Part shown: positions 1-6,875 of the stretch, in pieces | How positions within the stretch are numbered: the first letter of the stretch is position 1 | How the letters are laid out: every line of letters begins with the position of its first letter | Assembly (NCBI GenBank): GCA_016649925.1 | Contig: JAENWO010000063.1 | Coordinates: 1-10,358 of the forward strand | Direction of reading: 5' to 3' | DNA length: 10,358 nt | DNA from: Actinomycetales bacterium | Lineage (GTDB): Bacteria > Actinomycetota > Actinomycetes > Actinomycetales > Beutenbergiaceae | Position numbers and translations under genes: made by a program | The notes under the pieces: model-generated | What the model saw: the letters and a program-made list of their open reading frames with translations, nothing else | Told to the model about the DNA's origin: nothing | The model's database searches: none

Positions 1-354
1 GAACCAGCCGCCTCCAGGTGTTCCGGCGGTGTAACCGCCGCCGTGGATCCACACGTACACCGCGAGCTTGGCGGCCGGGTCGAGGCAGGGGGTGAAGACG
101 TTCAGGTTGAGGATGTCCTTGCCCTCGACGGTGGGCTCCGGGATGGACGTCTCCTGCGACGTCGGGCCGGTGAGCGGGGTGGGTCCGTTCTCGGTAGCGT
201 CCCGGACCTCCTCCCAGCCGGGGTGCGGAACGGGCGCCGCGAAGCGCAGCCCACCGACGGGGGCGGCCGCATAGGGGATGCCGCGGAACGCCGTCGAGCC
301 CTCCCGCGGCTGGCCGCGGACGTCGCCGGAGTCGGTGCGGACGATCTCGCTCAT
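1..354 (-). CDS. Type B carboxylesterase family protein, N-terminal part (cut by window edge)
   Basis: An alpha/beta-hydrolase of the carboxylesterase type B family, predicted to hydrolyse carboxylic esters; the substrate cannot be read from the sequence. The frame is open from the ATG at 354-352 to base 1, giving 118 residues that start MSEIVRTDSGDVRG. Seen in order: the strand and RGIPYAAAPVGGLRF segment near residues 25-40 typical of the family, the LNLNVFTP segment near residue 88, and the oxyanion-hole motif HGGGY at about residues 104-108. The nucleophile (GESAG-type) and the rest of the triad lie beyond the window. One oddity is that the usual EDCL just before LNVFTP reads KDIL, so the first conserved cysteine is absent. 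No signal peptide is seen, so it is probably cytoplasmic. It follows coaA on the same strand after 32 bases and could be co-transcribed with it; no strong Shine-Dalgarno sequence is visible. Family assignment is firm, function is not. Confidence 0.88.
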   Translation of the reverse strand, partial: MSEIVRTDSGDVRGQPREGSTAFRGIPYAAAPVGGLRFAAPVPHPGWEEVRDATENGPTPLTGPTSQETSIPEPTVEGKDILNLNVFTPCLDPAAKLAVYVWIHGGGYTAGTPGGGWF

Positions 355-386
355 GTGTGAGGGGTGTCTCTCGGGTCGTCGGCGGG

Positions 387-1370
387 TCAGATCTTGCGGA
401 GCCGGACCCGGCTCAGGCGGTGGTCGGCGTCCTTGGTCAGCACGAGCGTGGCGCGCCCGCGCGTCGGCAGGATGTTCTCGAGGAGGTTCGGCTCGTTGAT
501 GCTCGCCCAGATCTGCAGGGCGCGCTCGCGGGCCTCGTCGTCGTCGAGGCTCGCGTAGCGGTGGAAATAGGAGGTGGGGCGGGCGAACGCCGTCTGGCGC
601 AGGTCGAGGAACCGGTCGACGTACCACTGCCGGATGTCGCTGGTGGCGGCGTCGATGTAGATGGAGAAGTCGAAGAAGTCGCTGACCGCGAGCGAGGCGT
701 CGCCCTCGGGCGTCAGGCGTGCCGGTGCCAGCACGTTCAGGCCCTCGACGATGAGCACCTCGGGGCTGCGCACCACGATGTTCCGGTCCGGGATGATGTC
801 GTAGGTGAGGTGGTCGTAGACCGGAGCGGCCACGGCGGGAGCGCCGCCCTTGATGTCGGAGATGAAGGCGAGCAGCGCGCGGCGGTCGTAGGACTCGGGG
901 AAGCCCTTGCGCTCCAGCAGGCCGCGTCGCGCCAGCTCGGCGTTGGGGTAGAGGAAGCCGTCGGTGGTGACGAGCTCCACGCGCGGCGTCTCGGGCCACC
1001 GGCGCAGCATCTCGCGCAGCACGCGGGCGACGGTGGATTTGCCCACGGCCACCGACCCGGCGACGCCGATCACGAACGGGGTGCGGTGGGTGCGCTCACC
1101 GAGGAACGTCGACGTGGCCGCCCGCAGACGTTGCGAGGCCCCCACGTACAGGGCGAGCAGCCGCGAGAGCGGGCGGTAGCCGGTGTCCACCTCGGCGAGG
1201 TCGATGGGGTCACCCAGCCCGCGCAGGTTCTCCACGTCGGCCGCCGTCAGGGGCAGCGGCGTCGAGGCGGACAGCCGGCTCCAGGCGGCCCGGTCGAAGT
1301 CCACGTAGGGAGAGTCGGTGTGCTCGCTGAGGGCCAGCCACGGCGTGACGTCGGGAAGAACCACGGGCAC
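387..1370 (-). CDS. coaA: Pantothenate kinase, type I (CoaA)
   Basis: Phosphorylates pantothenate with ATP, the first and usually rate-limiting step of CoA synthesis in the cytoplasm; bacterial type I enzymes are known to be feedback-inhibited by CoA. From the chosen start the protein is 327 residues, close to the usual 310-320. The Walker A loop GVAGSVAVGKS lies at residues 102-112 (Lys111), followed by VTTDGFLYPNAEL, KGFPESYDRRAL, the PVYDHLTYDIIP pantothenate/CoA-site segment, VLIVEGLNVL, and the C-terminal NLLENILPTRGRATLVL and HRLSRVRLRKI, all diagnostic of the family. I chose GTG at 1370, where family similarity (SPYVDFDR) begins shortly after and a purine-rich GGTGGAAGAG precedes; GTG at 1364 is about as plausible. 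An in-frame ATG at 1487 would add a 39-residue repeat-encoded tail and overlap the glmS start, so I reject it. Divergent from glmS; the esterase follows downstream. Confidence 0.95.
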   Translation of the reverse strand: MPVVLPDVTPWLALSEHTDSPYVDFDRAAWSRLSASTPLPLTAADVENLRGLGDPIDLAEVDTGYRPLSRLLALYVGASQRLRAATSTFLGERTHRTPFVIGVAGSVAVGKSTVARVLREMLRRWPETPRVELVTTDGFLYPNAELARRGLLERKGFPESYDRRALLAFISDIKGGAPAVAAPVYDHLTYDIIPDRNIVVRSPEVLIVEGLNVLAPARLTPEGDASLAVSDFFDFSIYIDAATSDIRQWYVDRFLDLRQTAFARPTSYFHRYASLDDDEARERALQIWASINEPNLLENILPTRGRATLVLTKDADHRLSRVRLRKI

Positions 1371-1418
1371 ACTCTTCCACCCTTGGCAGTGGCGGGCAGC
1401 ACCTCGCCCGCGGCACCG

Positions 1419-1466
1419 GTCCGCGCCGGGGTCCGCACCGGGGTCCGCGCCGGGGTCCGCGCCGTC
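1419..1466. repeat. 12-bp tandem repeat in the coaA-glmS promoter region
   Basis: Four head-to-tail units start at 1419, 1431, 1443 and 1455, consensus GTCCGCGCCGGG. The second unit has A for G at one position and the fourth ends GTC instead of GGG. The array ends 6 bases before the putative glmS -10 hexamer, so the -35 region of glmS falls inside the last two units. A change in copy number would alter the DNA upstream of that point. Three GGGG runs (1428, 1440, 1452) sit on the plus strand with 8-base loops, short of a canonical quadruplex. Confidence 0.9.
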
Positions 1467-1472
1467 GGCCGA

Positions 1473-1478
1473 TACGCT
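1473..1478 (+). promoter_or_regulatory. Putative -10 hexamer of a leaderless glmS transcript
   Basis: TACGCT fits the actinobacterial TAnnnT -10 pattern and ends 7 bases before the glmS ATG, so transcription would begin at or next to the start codon. No Shine-Dalgarno sequence precedes the ATG (the bases are GTCACCC), which agrees with a leaderless message. No -35 of the TTGACA type is seen at 17-18 bases; that position is occupied by the 12-bp repeat. This is inference from spacing only. Confidence 0.5.
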
Positions 1479-1485
1479 GTCACCC

Positions 1486-3345
1486 ATGTGTGGAATCGTC
1501 GGATATGTGGGCTCTGCAACGCCCGGTCAGCGGCCCCTCGAGGTCTTGGTCGAGGGCCTTCGCCGCCTCGAGTACCGCGGGTACGACTCGGCGGGGGTGG
1601 CCGTCGTCACGCCCGAGGGCCTTGTCTCCGCGAAGAAGGCGGGCAAGCTGTCCAACCTGCTGGAGGAGCTCGACGCGCGGCACCTGCCCGCCGGGACCGC
1701 CGGCATCGGGCACACCCGATGGGCGACGCACGGTGGTCCCACGGACGCGAACGCGCACCCGCACCTGGCCGACGGCGGACGCCTCGCCCTCATCCACAAC
1801 GGCATCATCGAGAACTTCCACTCCCTCAAGCGGGAGCTGGCCGAGACCGGCGTGACGTTCCACTCCGAGACGGACACCGAGGTGGTGGCCCACCTCCTCG
1901 CGCGCGCTTACGACGACGCGGAGAACCTCACCGAGGCGATGCGTGCCACGGTCACGCGGCTCGAGGGTGCCTTCACCCTCCTCGCCATCCACGCCGACCA
2001 GCCCGGGGAAGTGGTCGGCGCACGACGCAACTCCCCGCTCGTGATCGGCCTCGGCGTGGGCGAGAACTTCCTCGGCAGCGACGTCTCGGCGTTCATCGCG
2101 CAGACGCGTGAGGCGATGGAGATGGGCCAGGACCAGATCGTCACGATCACCGCGTCCGAGGTCCACGTGATCGATGCCGACGGCCACGCCGTCGAGCCCA
2201 AGCGCTACACCGTGGACTGGGACGCCGCCGTCGCCGTCAAGGGCGGGTTCTCGACGTTCATGGATAAGGAGATCCACGACCAGCCGCAGGCCGTCGCGGA
2301 CACCCTGCTGGGACGCGCGGGTGAGGACGGCCGGCTCGAGCTGGACGAGATGCGCATCAGCGAGGCCGTGCTGCGCTCGGTCGACAAGATCATCGTGATC
2401 GCGTGCGGCACCGCCGCCTACGCCGGGCACGTCGCCAAATACGCCATCGAGCACTGGTGCCGCATCCCGGTGGAGGTGGAGCTCGCGCACGAGTTCCGCT
2501 ACCGCGACCCGGTGCTGACCGAGAAGACCCTCGTCGTGGCGATCTCGCAGTCCGGGGAGACGATGGACACGATCATGGCCGTGCGGCACGCCCGCGAGCA
2601 GGGTGCGAAGGTCCTTGCGATCGTCAACACGCACGGCTCGACGATTCCCCGTGAGTCCGACGCGGTGCTCTACACCCACGCCGGCCCAGAGGTCGCGGTC
2701 GCCTCGACGAAGGCGTTCCTGGCCCAGATCACGGCCTGCTACCTGCTCGGCCTCTACCTGGCCCAGCTCCGCGGGAACAAGTTCCCGGACGAGATCCGTG
2801 AGGACCTCGCCCAGCTGCACGCGATGCCGGAGAAGATCCAGCGCGTCGTCGACAACGAGGAGCAGGTACGTGCGGTGGCCCGGTCGATGAAGGACGAGCG
2901 CACGGTGCTCTTCCTCGGGCGGCACGTCGGCTTCCCGGTGGCCCTCGAGGGCGCCCTCAAGCTCAAGGAGCTCGCGTACATCCACGCCGAGGGTTTCGCC
3001 GCCGGCGAGCTGAAGCACGGCCCGATCGCGCTGATCGAGGAGGGGCAGCCGGTGTTCGTGATCGTCCCCTCCCCCCGGGGACGCGACGCCCTGCACGCCA
3101 AGGTGATCTCCAACATCCAGGAGGTCCGGGCCCGCGGCGCGCGCACCCTGGTGATCGCGGAGGACGGGGACGACGCCGTCGTGCCGTTCGCGGACGAGAT
3201 CTTCCGCATCCCGCAGACGCCGACGCTGCTCGCCCCGCTCGTGTCCGTGGTGCCGTTGCAGATCTTCGCCTCCGCGCTCGCGACCGCGAAGGGGCTGGAC
3301 GTGGACCAGCCGCGCAACCTGGCGAAGTCGGTCACCGTCGAGTAG
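1486..3345 (+). CDS. glmS: Glutamine-fructose-6-phosphate aminotransferase (isomerizing), GlmS
   Basis: Makes glucosamine-6-phosphate from fructose-6-phosphate and glutamine, the entry to UDP-GlcNAc and peptidoglycan; cytoplasmic. Length 619 residues, matching the family (about 600-625). The N-terminal class II glutaminase domain starts MCGIVGYVG, with Cys2 exposed as the nucleophile after Met removal, then RRLEYRGYDSAG, HTRWATHGG, NGIIENF and SETDTEV. Two SIS sugar-isomerase domains follow: ACGTAAYAGH (about 306-315) and SQSGET (354-359) in the first, then the HAEGFAAGELKHGP segment with His511 in the second, ending NLAKSVTVE with the conserved Lys614. The start is fixed by the required Met-Cys. 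It appears to be the first gene of the plus-strand run; the upstream TACGCT hexamer suggests a leaderless transcript. All key residues are present, so it should be active. Confidence 0.98.
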   Translation: MCGIVGYVGSATPGQRPLEVLVEGLRRLEYRGYDSAGVAVVTPEGLVSAKKAGKLSNLLEELDARHLPAGTAGIGHTRWATHGGPTDANAHPHLADGGRLALIHNGIIENFHSLKRELAETGVTFHSETDTEVVAHLLARAYDDAENLTEAMRATVTRLEGAFTLLAIHADQPGEVVGARRNSPLVIGLGVGENFLGSDVSAFIAQTREAMEMGQDQIVTITASEVHVIDADGHAVEPKRYTVDWDAAVAVKGGFSTFMDKEIHDQPQAVADTLLGRAGEDGRLELDEMRISEAVLRSVDKIIVIACGTAAYAGHVAKYAIEHWCRIPVEVELAHEFRYRDPVLTEKTLVVAISQSGETMDTIMAVRHAREQGAKVLAIVNTHGSTIPRESDAVLYTHAGPEVAVASTKAFLAQITACYLLGLYLAQLRGNKFPDEIREDLAQLHAMPEKIQRVVDNEEQVRAVARSMKDERTVLFLGRHVGFPVALEGALKLKELAYIHAEGFAAGELKHGPIALIEEGQPVFVIVPSPRGRDALHAKVISNIQEVRARGARTLVIAEDGDDAVVPFADEIFRIPQTPTLLAPLVSVVPLQIFASALATAKGLDVDQPRNLAKSVTVE

Positions 3346-3349
3346 GAGG
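3344..3349 (+). promoter_or_regulatory. Strong ribosome binding site for acpS
   Basis: AGGAGG, a perfect Shine-Dalgarno core, overlaps the glmS TAG stop and ends 5 bases before the acpS GTG at 3355. It is one of only two clear Shine-Dalgarno sites in this gene run and fixes the acpS start. Confidence 0.85.
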
Positions 3350-3354
3350 TCCGC

Positions 3355-3705
3355 GTGATCGTGGGTGTGGGAATCGACGTCGTGGACGTCGCCCGGTTCC
3401 TCGAGGTGCTCGAGCGCGCGCCGAGCCTGCGGGAGCGCCTGTTCACGGCGCAGGAGCGCGACCTCCCGCCGTCCTCCCTCGCGGCCCGCTTCGCCGCCAA
3501 GGAGGCCATCGCCAAGGCCCTCGGCGCCCCCGGCGGGATGAGCTGGCAGGACGCTACCGTGCACCGCGTCGCCGGGGGAGCGCCCGTCGTGGAGCTCCGC
3601 GGCACCGTCGCGGCGCGCGCCGCTGAGCTCGGGGTGACCACCTGGCACCTGTCCATCTCCCACGACGCGGGGATCGCTTCCGCGATGGCGGTGGCCGAAG
3701 GATGA
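3355..3705 (+). CDS. acpS: Holo-[acyl-carrier-protein] synthase (AcpS)
   Basis: Transfers 4'-phosphopantetheine from CoA to a serine of acyl carrier protein, activating it for fatty-acid synthesis; cytoplasmic and Mg-dependent. The 116-residue length fits the small AcpS-type transferases. The two family signatures are present: GVGIDVVDVARF at residues 4-15 with metal-binding Asp8, and RFAAKEAIAKAL at 45-56 with Glu50. The C-terminal WHLSISHDAGIASAMAV strand is also typical. The GTG start has a perfect AGGAGG upstream and places the motif at the expected distance from the N terminus. The gene begins 9 bases after the glmS stop and its TGA overlaps the next gene's ATG as ATGA. The donor substrate, CoA, depends on the divergent coaA. 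No oddities. Confidence 0.96.
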   Translation: MIVGVGIDVVDVARFLEVLERAPSLRERLFTAQERDLPPSSLAARFAAKEAIAKALGAPGGMSWQDATVHRVAGGAPVVELRGTVAARAAELGVTTWHLSISHDAGIASAMAVAEG

Positions 3706-5249
3706 TCCGCGGCTACGACGCCGACGCCGTCCGCGCGGCTGAGGCCCCCGCTCTCGCGGCCGGTGTGCCGCTCATGCAGCGGGCTGCCCACGCGCTCGCA
3801 CTCACGGTGGTGCGTGAGCTGGCCGCCCGCGGGGTGGGCGGCACGGGCACCCGCGTGCTGGTCCTGGTCGGAGGCGGCAACAACGGCGGTGACGGGCTCT
3901 ACGCCGCGGCGTACCTGGCCCGCCGGGGGGTGCGGGCGACGGTCGCCCTGCTCCACCGCGACGTCCACGCCGAGGGGCTGCAGGCGGCGCGGACGGCCGG
4001 CGCGCAGGTGCTCGCCCTCGCGGAGGCGTTTGACGGAGCAGAGGACGGCGGTGCTGCCGGCGCCCTCGCCGAGCTCGACCGCCGTGCCACGGACGCAGAC
4101 GCCTGGGTGGACGCCCTGGCCGGGATCGGGGTGAGCGGCGCGCTGCGCGAACCGCTCGCGGGTGCGGTGTCCCGGCTCATCCCGCTGCGGGAGGGCCTCG
4201 CCGTCAAACCGCTCGTCGTGGCCGTGGACACGCCCAGCGGGATCCGCGCGGGATCGGGCGCCGTCGCCGGACCGGTGCTGCGCGCCGACGTCACCGTGAC
4301 GATGGGTGGGATGAAGGCCGGGCTGCTGCTGCCGCCCGCCGCTCGGTACGCCGGCCGGGTGCAGGTCGTCGAGCTCGGCCTCGAGGAGGCGTTGCTCGCC
4401 GGCGAACCGACCGTCTCGCGGCTGACCGGGGTGGACGTTGCGGACCTGTGGCCGGTGCCCGACGACGTCACCCACAAGTACACCCGTGGCGTCGTCGGGA
4501 TCGTCGCCGGATCTGCCGACTATCCCGGGGCCGCCGTCCTCGCGACGAGCGGGGCGCTGCGAGCGGGCTGCGGCATGGTGCGCTACGTCGGCCCACCCGA
4601 GGTGACCCGGCTCGTCATCGCCCGTCACCCCGAGGTGGTCCCCGGGACCGGGCGGGTCCAGGCCTGGGTGGCCGGGCCGGGGCTGCACGGCGACGACCAG
4701 CGCGCGACGGCACGTGCGGTGATGGCCCGCGCCGTGGCCGACGGCGTGGGTATGGTCTGCGACGCCGGTGCCCTCGATCTGCTGCCAGGTCGCGAGGACC
4801 TCACCGGCGCCCGCATCGTCCTCACTCCGCACGCCGGCGAGCTCGCCAGCCTGCTCAGCGCACACGGGCAGGACGTGGAGCGGGCCGAGGTGGAGGCGGA
4901 CCCCGCCCGCTGGGCCCGGCGCGCCGTCGAGCTCACCGGTGCGACCGTCCTGCTCAAGGGCGCCGTGACAGTCGTCGCCGGCGCGGACGGCACACTGTTC
5001 AGCCAGGACGACGGCACCGGGTGGTTGGCGACAGCAGGGTCCGGCGACGTGCTCGCGGGGCTGCTCGGTGCGCTGCTCGCCCAGACGGACGCACCCGCCG
5101 CCGTCGCCGCGGCCGCCGCCGCCCTCGTCCACGGCCGGTCCGGCCGACTGGCCAGCGGCGGCGGCCCGATCACCGCCATGGACGTCGCGGACGCACTTCC
5201 CGCGACGGTACGGGATCTGCTTCGCACGGCTGGCAGACTGAAGGGGTGA
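3702..5249 (+). CDS. nnr: Bifunctional NAD(P)HX epimerase / ADP-dependent NAD(P)HX dehydratase
   Basis: Repairs hydrated, damaged NAD(P)H: the N-terminal domain interconverts R- and S-NAD(P)HX and the C-terminal domain dehydrates S-NAD(P)HX, with ADP as phosphoryl donor in bacteria. The 515 residues match the fused YjeF architecture. YjeF_N domain, about 1-235: GGGNNGGDGL at 57-66 and VDTPSG at 175-180, with Asp176 expected to be catalytic. Ribokinase-like domain, about 245-505: HKYTRGVVGIVAGS, a glycine-rich TSGALRAGCGMV, LTPHAGEL, LLKGAVTVV and AGSGDVLAG at 446-454 with Asp449. A long alanine run lies near residues 466-475. The ATG overlaps the acpS stop (ATGA), implying coupled translation. 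The pairing with acpS and tsaE is a recurrent bacterial neighbourhood; in E. coli the homologue yjeF (nnr) lies next to tsaE. Confidence 0.95.
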   Translation: MIRGYDADAVRAAEAPALAAGVPLMQRAAHALALTVVRELAARGVGGTGTRVLVLVGGGNNGGDGLYAAAYLARRGVRATVALLHRDVHAEGLQAARTAGAQVLALAEAFDGAEDGGAAGALAELDRRATDADAWVDALAGIGVSGALREPLAGAVSRLIPLREGLAVKPLVVAVDTPSGIRAGSGAVAGPVLRADVTVTMGGMKAGLLLPPAARYAGRVQVVELGLEEALLAGEPTVSRLTGVDVADLWPVPDDVTHKYTRGVVGIVAGSADYPGAAVLATSGALRAGCGMVRYVGPPEVTRLVIARHPEVVPGTGRVQAWVAGPGLHGDDQRATARAVMARAVADGVGMVCDAGALDLLPGREDLTGARIVLTPHAGELASLLSAHGQDVERAEVEADPARWARRAVELTGATVLLKGAVTVVAGADGTLFSQDDGTGWLATAGSGDVLAGLLGALLAQTDAPAAVAAAAAALVHGRSGRLASGGGPITAMDVADALPATVRDLLRTAGRLKG

Positions 5250-6388
5250 GCTACTACCCGGCGCGAGCAGTCGTCGATCTCGGCGCGATCCGGGCGAACG
5301 TGGCCCGGTTGCGTGAGTACGCCGGTGAGGCGCAGGTGATGGCGGTCGTCAAGGCCGACGCCTACGGGCACGGCCTGCTGCCCGTAGCCCGGTCCGCACT
5401 CGCTGGTGGGGCCACGTGGCTCGGCGTCGCGCAGCTCGAGGAGGCCTTCGCGCTCCGGGACGCGGGCGTGGACGCCCGGCTCCTCGCCTGGATCTACGCA
5501 CCCGGCGCGCCCCTGGCCACCGCCGTCGAGAAGGACGTCGACCTGTCCGTGCCGGCCCCCTGGGCGCTGAGGGAGGTGATCGTCGCCGCGCGGGCGAGCG
5601 GGCGCACCGCGCGCGTGCACCTCAAGGTCGACACCGGTCTGGCCCGCGGCGGCTCCTTCCTCGAGCCGTGGACGCAGCTGCTGCACGACGCGCTCGCGGC
5701 CGAGGCCGACGGCTCGGTCCGCGTGGTCGGGGTGTGGTCCCACCTGGCGCGTGCCGACGAGGTGGACCACCCCAGCGTGCGGGCCCAGTTCGAGGTGTTC
5801 GACGAGGCCCTGCGCCGTGCGGACGCTGCCGGCGCCGATCTCGAGGTGCGCCACCTCGCGAACTCCGCCGCCACCCTCAGCGCGCCGGCCGTACACTACG
5901 ACCTGGTCCGCCCGGGCCTCGCCGTCTACGGACTCTCCCCGATGCCGGACCTGCGCAGCCCCGCCGAGCTCGGGCTGCGCCCGGCGATGCGGTTGGAGGC
6001 CTCCCTCAGCGTGGTCAAGGCCGCGCCCGCCGGCCAGGGCGTCTCCTACGGCCACACGTACACCACCACCCGCGACACGGTGCTCGGCGTCATCCCGCTC
6101 GGCTACGCCGACGGCATCCCAAGGCACGCCAGCGGGACGGGCCCGCTGCGGATCGGAGGTCGCACCCTGACGATCGCCGGCCGGGTCTGCATGGACCAGT
6201 TCGTCGTCGACCTCGGCCCCGAGGGCGCAGCCGTCGAGGTGGGGGAGACCGCCGTCCTGTTCGGCAGCGGCGACGACGGCGAGCCCACCGCGCAGGACTG
6301 GGCCGAGGCCGCCGGGACCATCAGCTACGAGATCGTCACCCGGCTCGGGGCGCGCATCCCCCGCGAGTACGTCGGTGGGGAGCGGTGA
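5246..6388 (+). CDS. alr: Alanine racemase (Alr)
   Basis: PLP-dependent enzyme converting L-alanine to D-alanine for peptidoglycan; cytoplasmic. It is 380 residues long, typical of the family. The PLP lysine is Lys36 in VVKADAYGHG. The second catalytic base is Tyr268 in GVSYGHTYTT. The KVDTGLAR segment (127-134) supplies the lysine that is carbamylated in Geobacillus Alr and the arginine that contacts the PLP phenolate region. HYDLVRPGLAVYG and GRVCMDQFVVDL are also as expected. The GTG start overlaps the nnr TGA (GTGA) and opens straight into the conserved RAVVDLGAIRANV, so no later start is possible. CAGACT lies 6 bases before the GTG, one base off a TAnnnT hexamer, so a separate promoter is only weakly suggested. 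It is followed by tsaE with another GTGA overlap. Confidence 0.97.
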   Translation: MSYYPARAVVDLGAIRANVARLREYAGEAQVMAVVKADAYGHGLLPVARSALAGGATWLGVAQLEEAFALRDAGVDARLLAWIYAPGAPLATAVEKDVDLSVPAPWALREVIVAARASGRTARVHLKVDTGLARGGSFLEPWTQLLHDALAAEADGSVRVVGVWSHLARADEVDHPSVRAQFEVFDEALRRADAAGADLEVRHLANSAATLSAPAVHYDLVRPGLAVYGLSPMPDLRSPAELGLRPAMRLEASLSVVKAAPAGQGVSYGHTYTTTRDTVLGVIPLGYADGIPRHASGTGPLRIGGRTLTIAGRVCMDQFVVDLGPEGAAVEVGETAVLFGSGDDGEPTAQDWAEAAGTISYEIVTRLGARIPREYVGGER

Positions 6389-6870
6389 GCGGGCGGACCG
6401 CCCTGAGCCTGCCCGACGCGGAGGCGACGCAGGCCCTCGGGCGCGGGCTCGCGCGGGTGCTGCGGGCCGGGGATCTCGTGGTCCTCACGGGGGCTCTCGG
6501 CGCGGGTAAGACGACGCTCACGCAGGGCATCGGCGCCGGTCTGCGCGTGCGCGGCCGGGTGTCCTCCCCGACGTTCATCATCGCCCGCGTCCACCCCAGC
6601 GAGGTGGGCGGACCCGACCTCGTGCACGTCGACGCCTACCGGTTGGGCTCCCTCGACGAGGTGGACGCCCTCGACCTGGACACCTCGCTCGAGGACTCCG
6701 TCACGGTGGTCGAGTGGGGCGCCGGTCTCGTGGAGCCGCTCGCCCAGGACCGCCTCGAGGTCGAGCTCGTGCGGCCCCGCGGCGGCGAGGGCCACCAGGG
6801 CCGGGAGGCGCATCTGCGCGGCGTCGGAGCGCGCTGGGCCCAGGTCGAGCTGACCGGCCTTCTACAGTGA
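6385..6870 (+). CDS. tsaE: tRNA t6A biosynthesis ATPase TsaE
   Basis: Small P-loop ATPase that binds the TsaB-TsaD complex and is needed for multiple rounds of N6-threonylcarbamoyladenosine (t6A37) formation on ANN-decoding tRNAs. The protein is 161 residues. Seen: Walker A GALGAGKTT at 36-44 with Lys42, the SPTFIIARV switch-like segment, HVDAYRL around Asp83, and VVEWGAG with Glu110-Trp111, in the canonical TsaE order. After about residue 125 the tail is Gly/Arg-rich (RPRGGEGHQGREAH) and not recognisably conserved. The GTG start overlaps the alr TGA; the preceding GGGGAG lies only 2 bases away, so coupling to alr translation is more likely than independent initiation. The stop overlaps the putative tsaB promoter hexamer. 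Confidence 0.95.
   Translation: MSGRTALSLPDAEATQALGRGLARVLRAGDLVVLTGALGAGKTTLTQGIGAGLRVRGRVSSPTFIIARVHPSEVGGPDLVHVDAYRLGSLDEVDALDLDTSLEDSVTVVEWGAGLVEPLAQDRLEVELVRPRGGEGHQGREAHLRGVGARWAQVELTGLLQ
6863..6868 (+). promoter_or_regulatory. Putative -10 hexamer before tsaB
   Basis: TACAGT matches TAnnnT, overlaps the first base of the tsaE stop codon and ends 7 bases before the tsaB ATG at 6876, the distance expected for a leaderless transcript. There is no Shine-Dalgarno sequence before that ATG. No -35 consensus is visible. The alternative is no promoter here and translation from GTG at 6867, coupled to tsaE through a GTGA overlap. Confidence 0.4.
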
Positions 6871-6875
6871 ACGCC

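Larger units (their letters stand above)
1371..1485. promoter_or_regulatory. Divergent coaA-glmS intergenic region
   Basis: This 115-base gap separates the coaA start (minus) from the glmS ATG (plus) and must hold promoters for both directions. Seen: a 12-bp tandem repeat at 1419-1466 and a TACGCT hexamer at 1473-1478 facing glmS. I see no convincing -10 hexamer for coaA, no inverted repeat that looks like an operator and no terminator. It is too short, and too close to the glmS start, to contain a glmS ribozyme, which is in any case known mainly from Firmicutes. Confidence 0.6.

Noticed and set aside
355..386. Terminator between coaA and the esterase gene.
   Set aside because: The 32 bases hold no GC-rich stem followed by a T run in either direction.
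1371..1485. glmS ribozyme or riboswitch upstream of glmS.
   Set aside because: Only 115 bases are available, much of it tandem repeat, the glmS transcript looks leaderless, and the ribozyme is known mainly from Firmicutes.
1371..1487. In-frame N-terminal extension of coaA to ATG 1487 with ADPG repeats.
   Set aside because: It would cover the whole promoter region and overlap the glmS start; family length and similarity begin near 1370.
357..2111. A 584-codon plus-strand open frame antisense to coaA that runs into glmS.
   Set aside because: coaA on the minus strand and glmS in another frame carry full catalytic motifs; this frame has only low-complexity Arg/Gly/Val sequence.
5090..5135. GCC-rich run in nnr as a microsatellite.
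   Set aside because: It is an imperfect alanine-codon run in the ribokinase-like domain, normal for this base composition, without a fixed longer unit.
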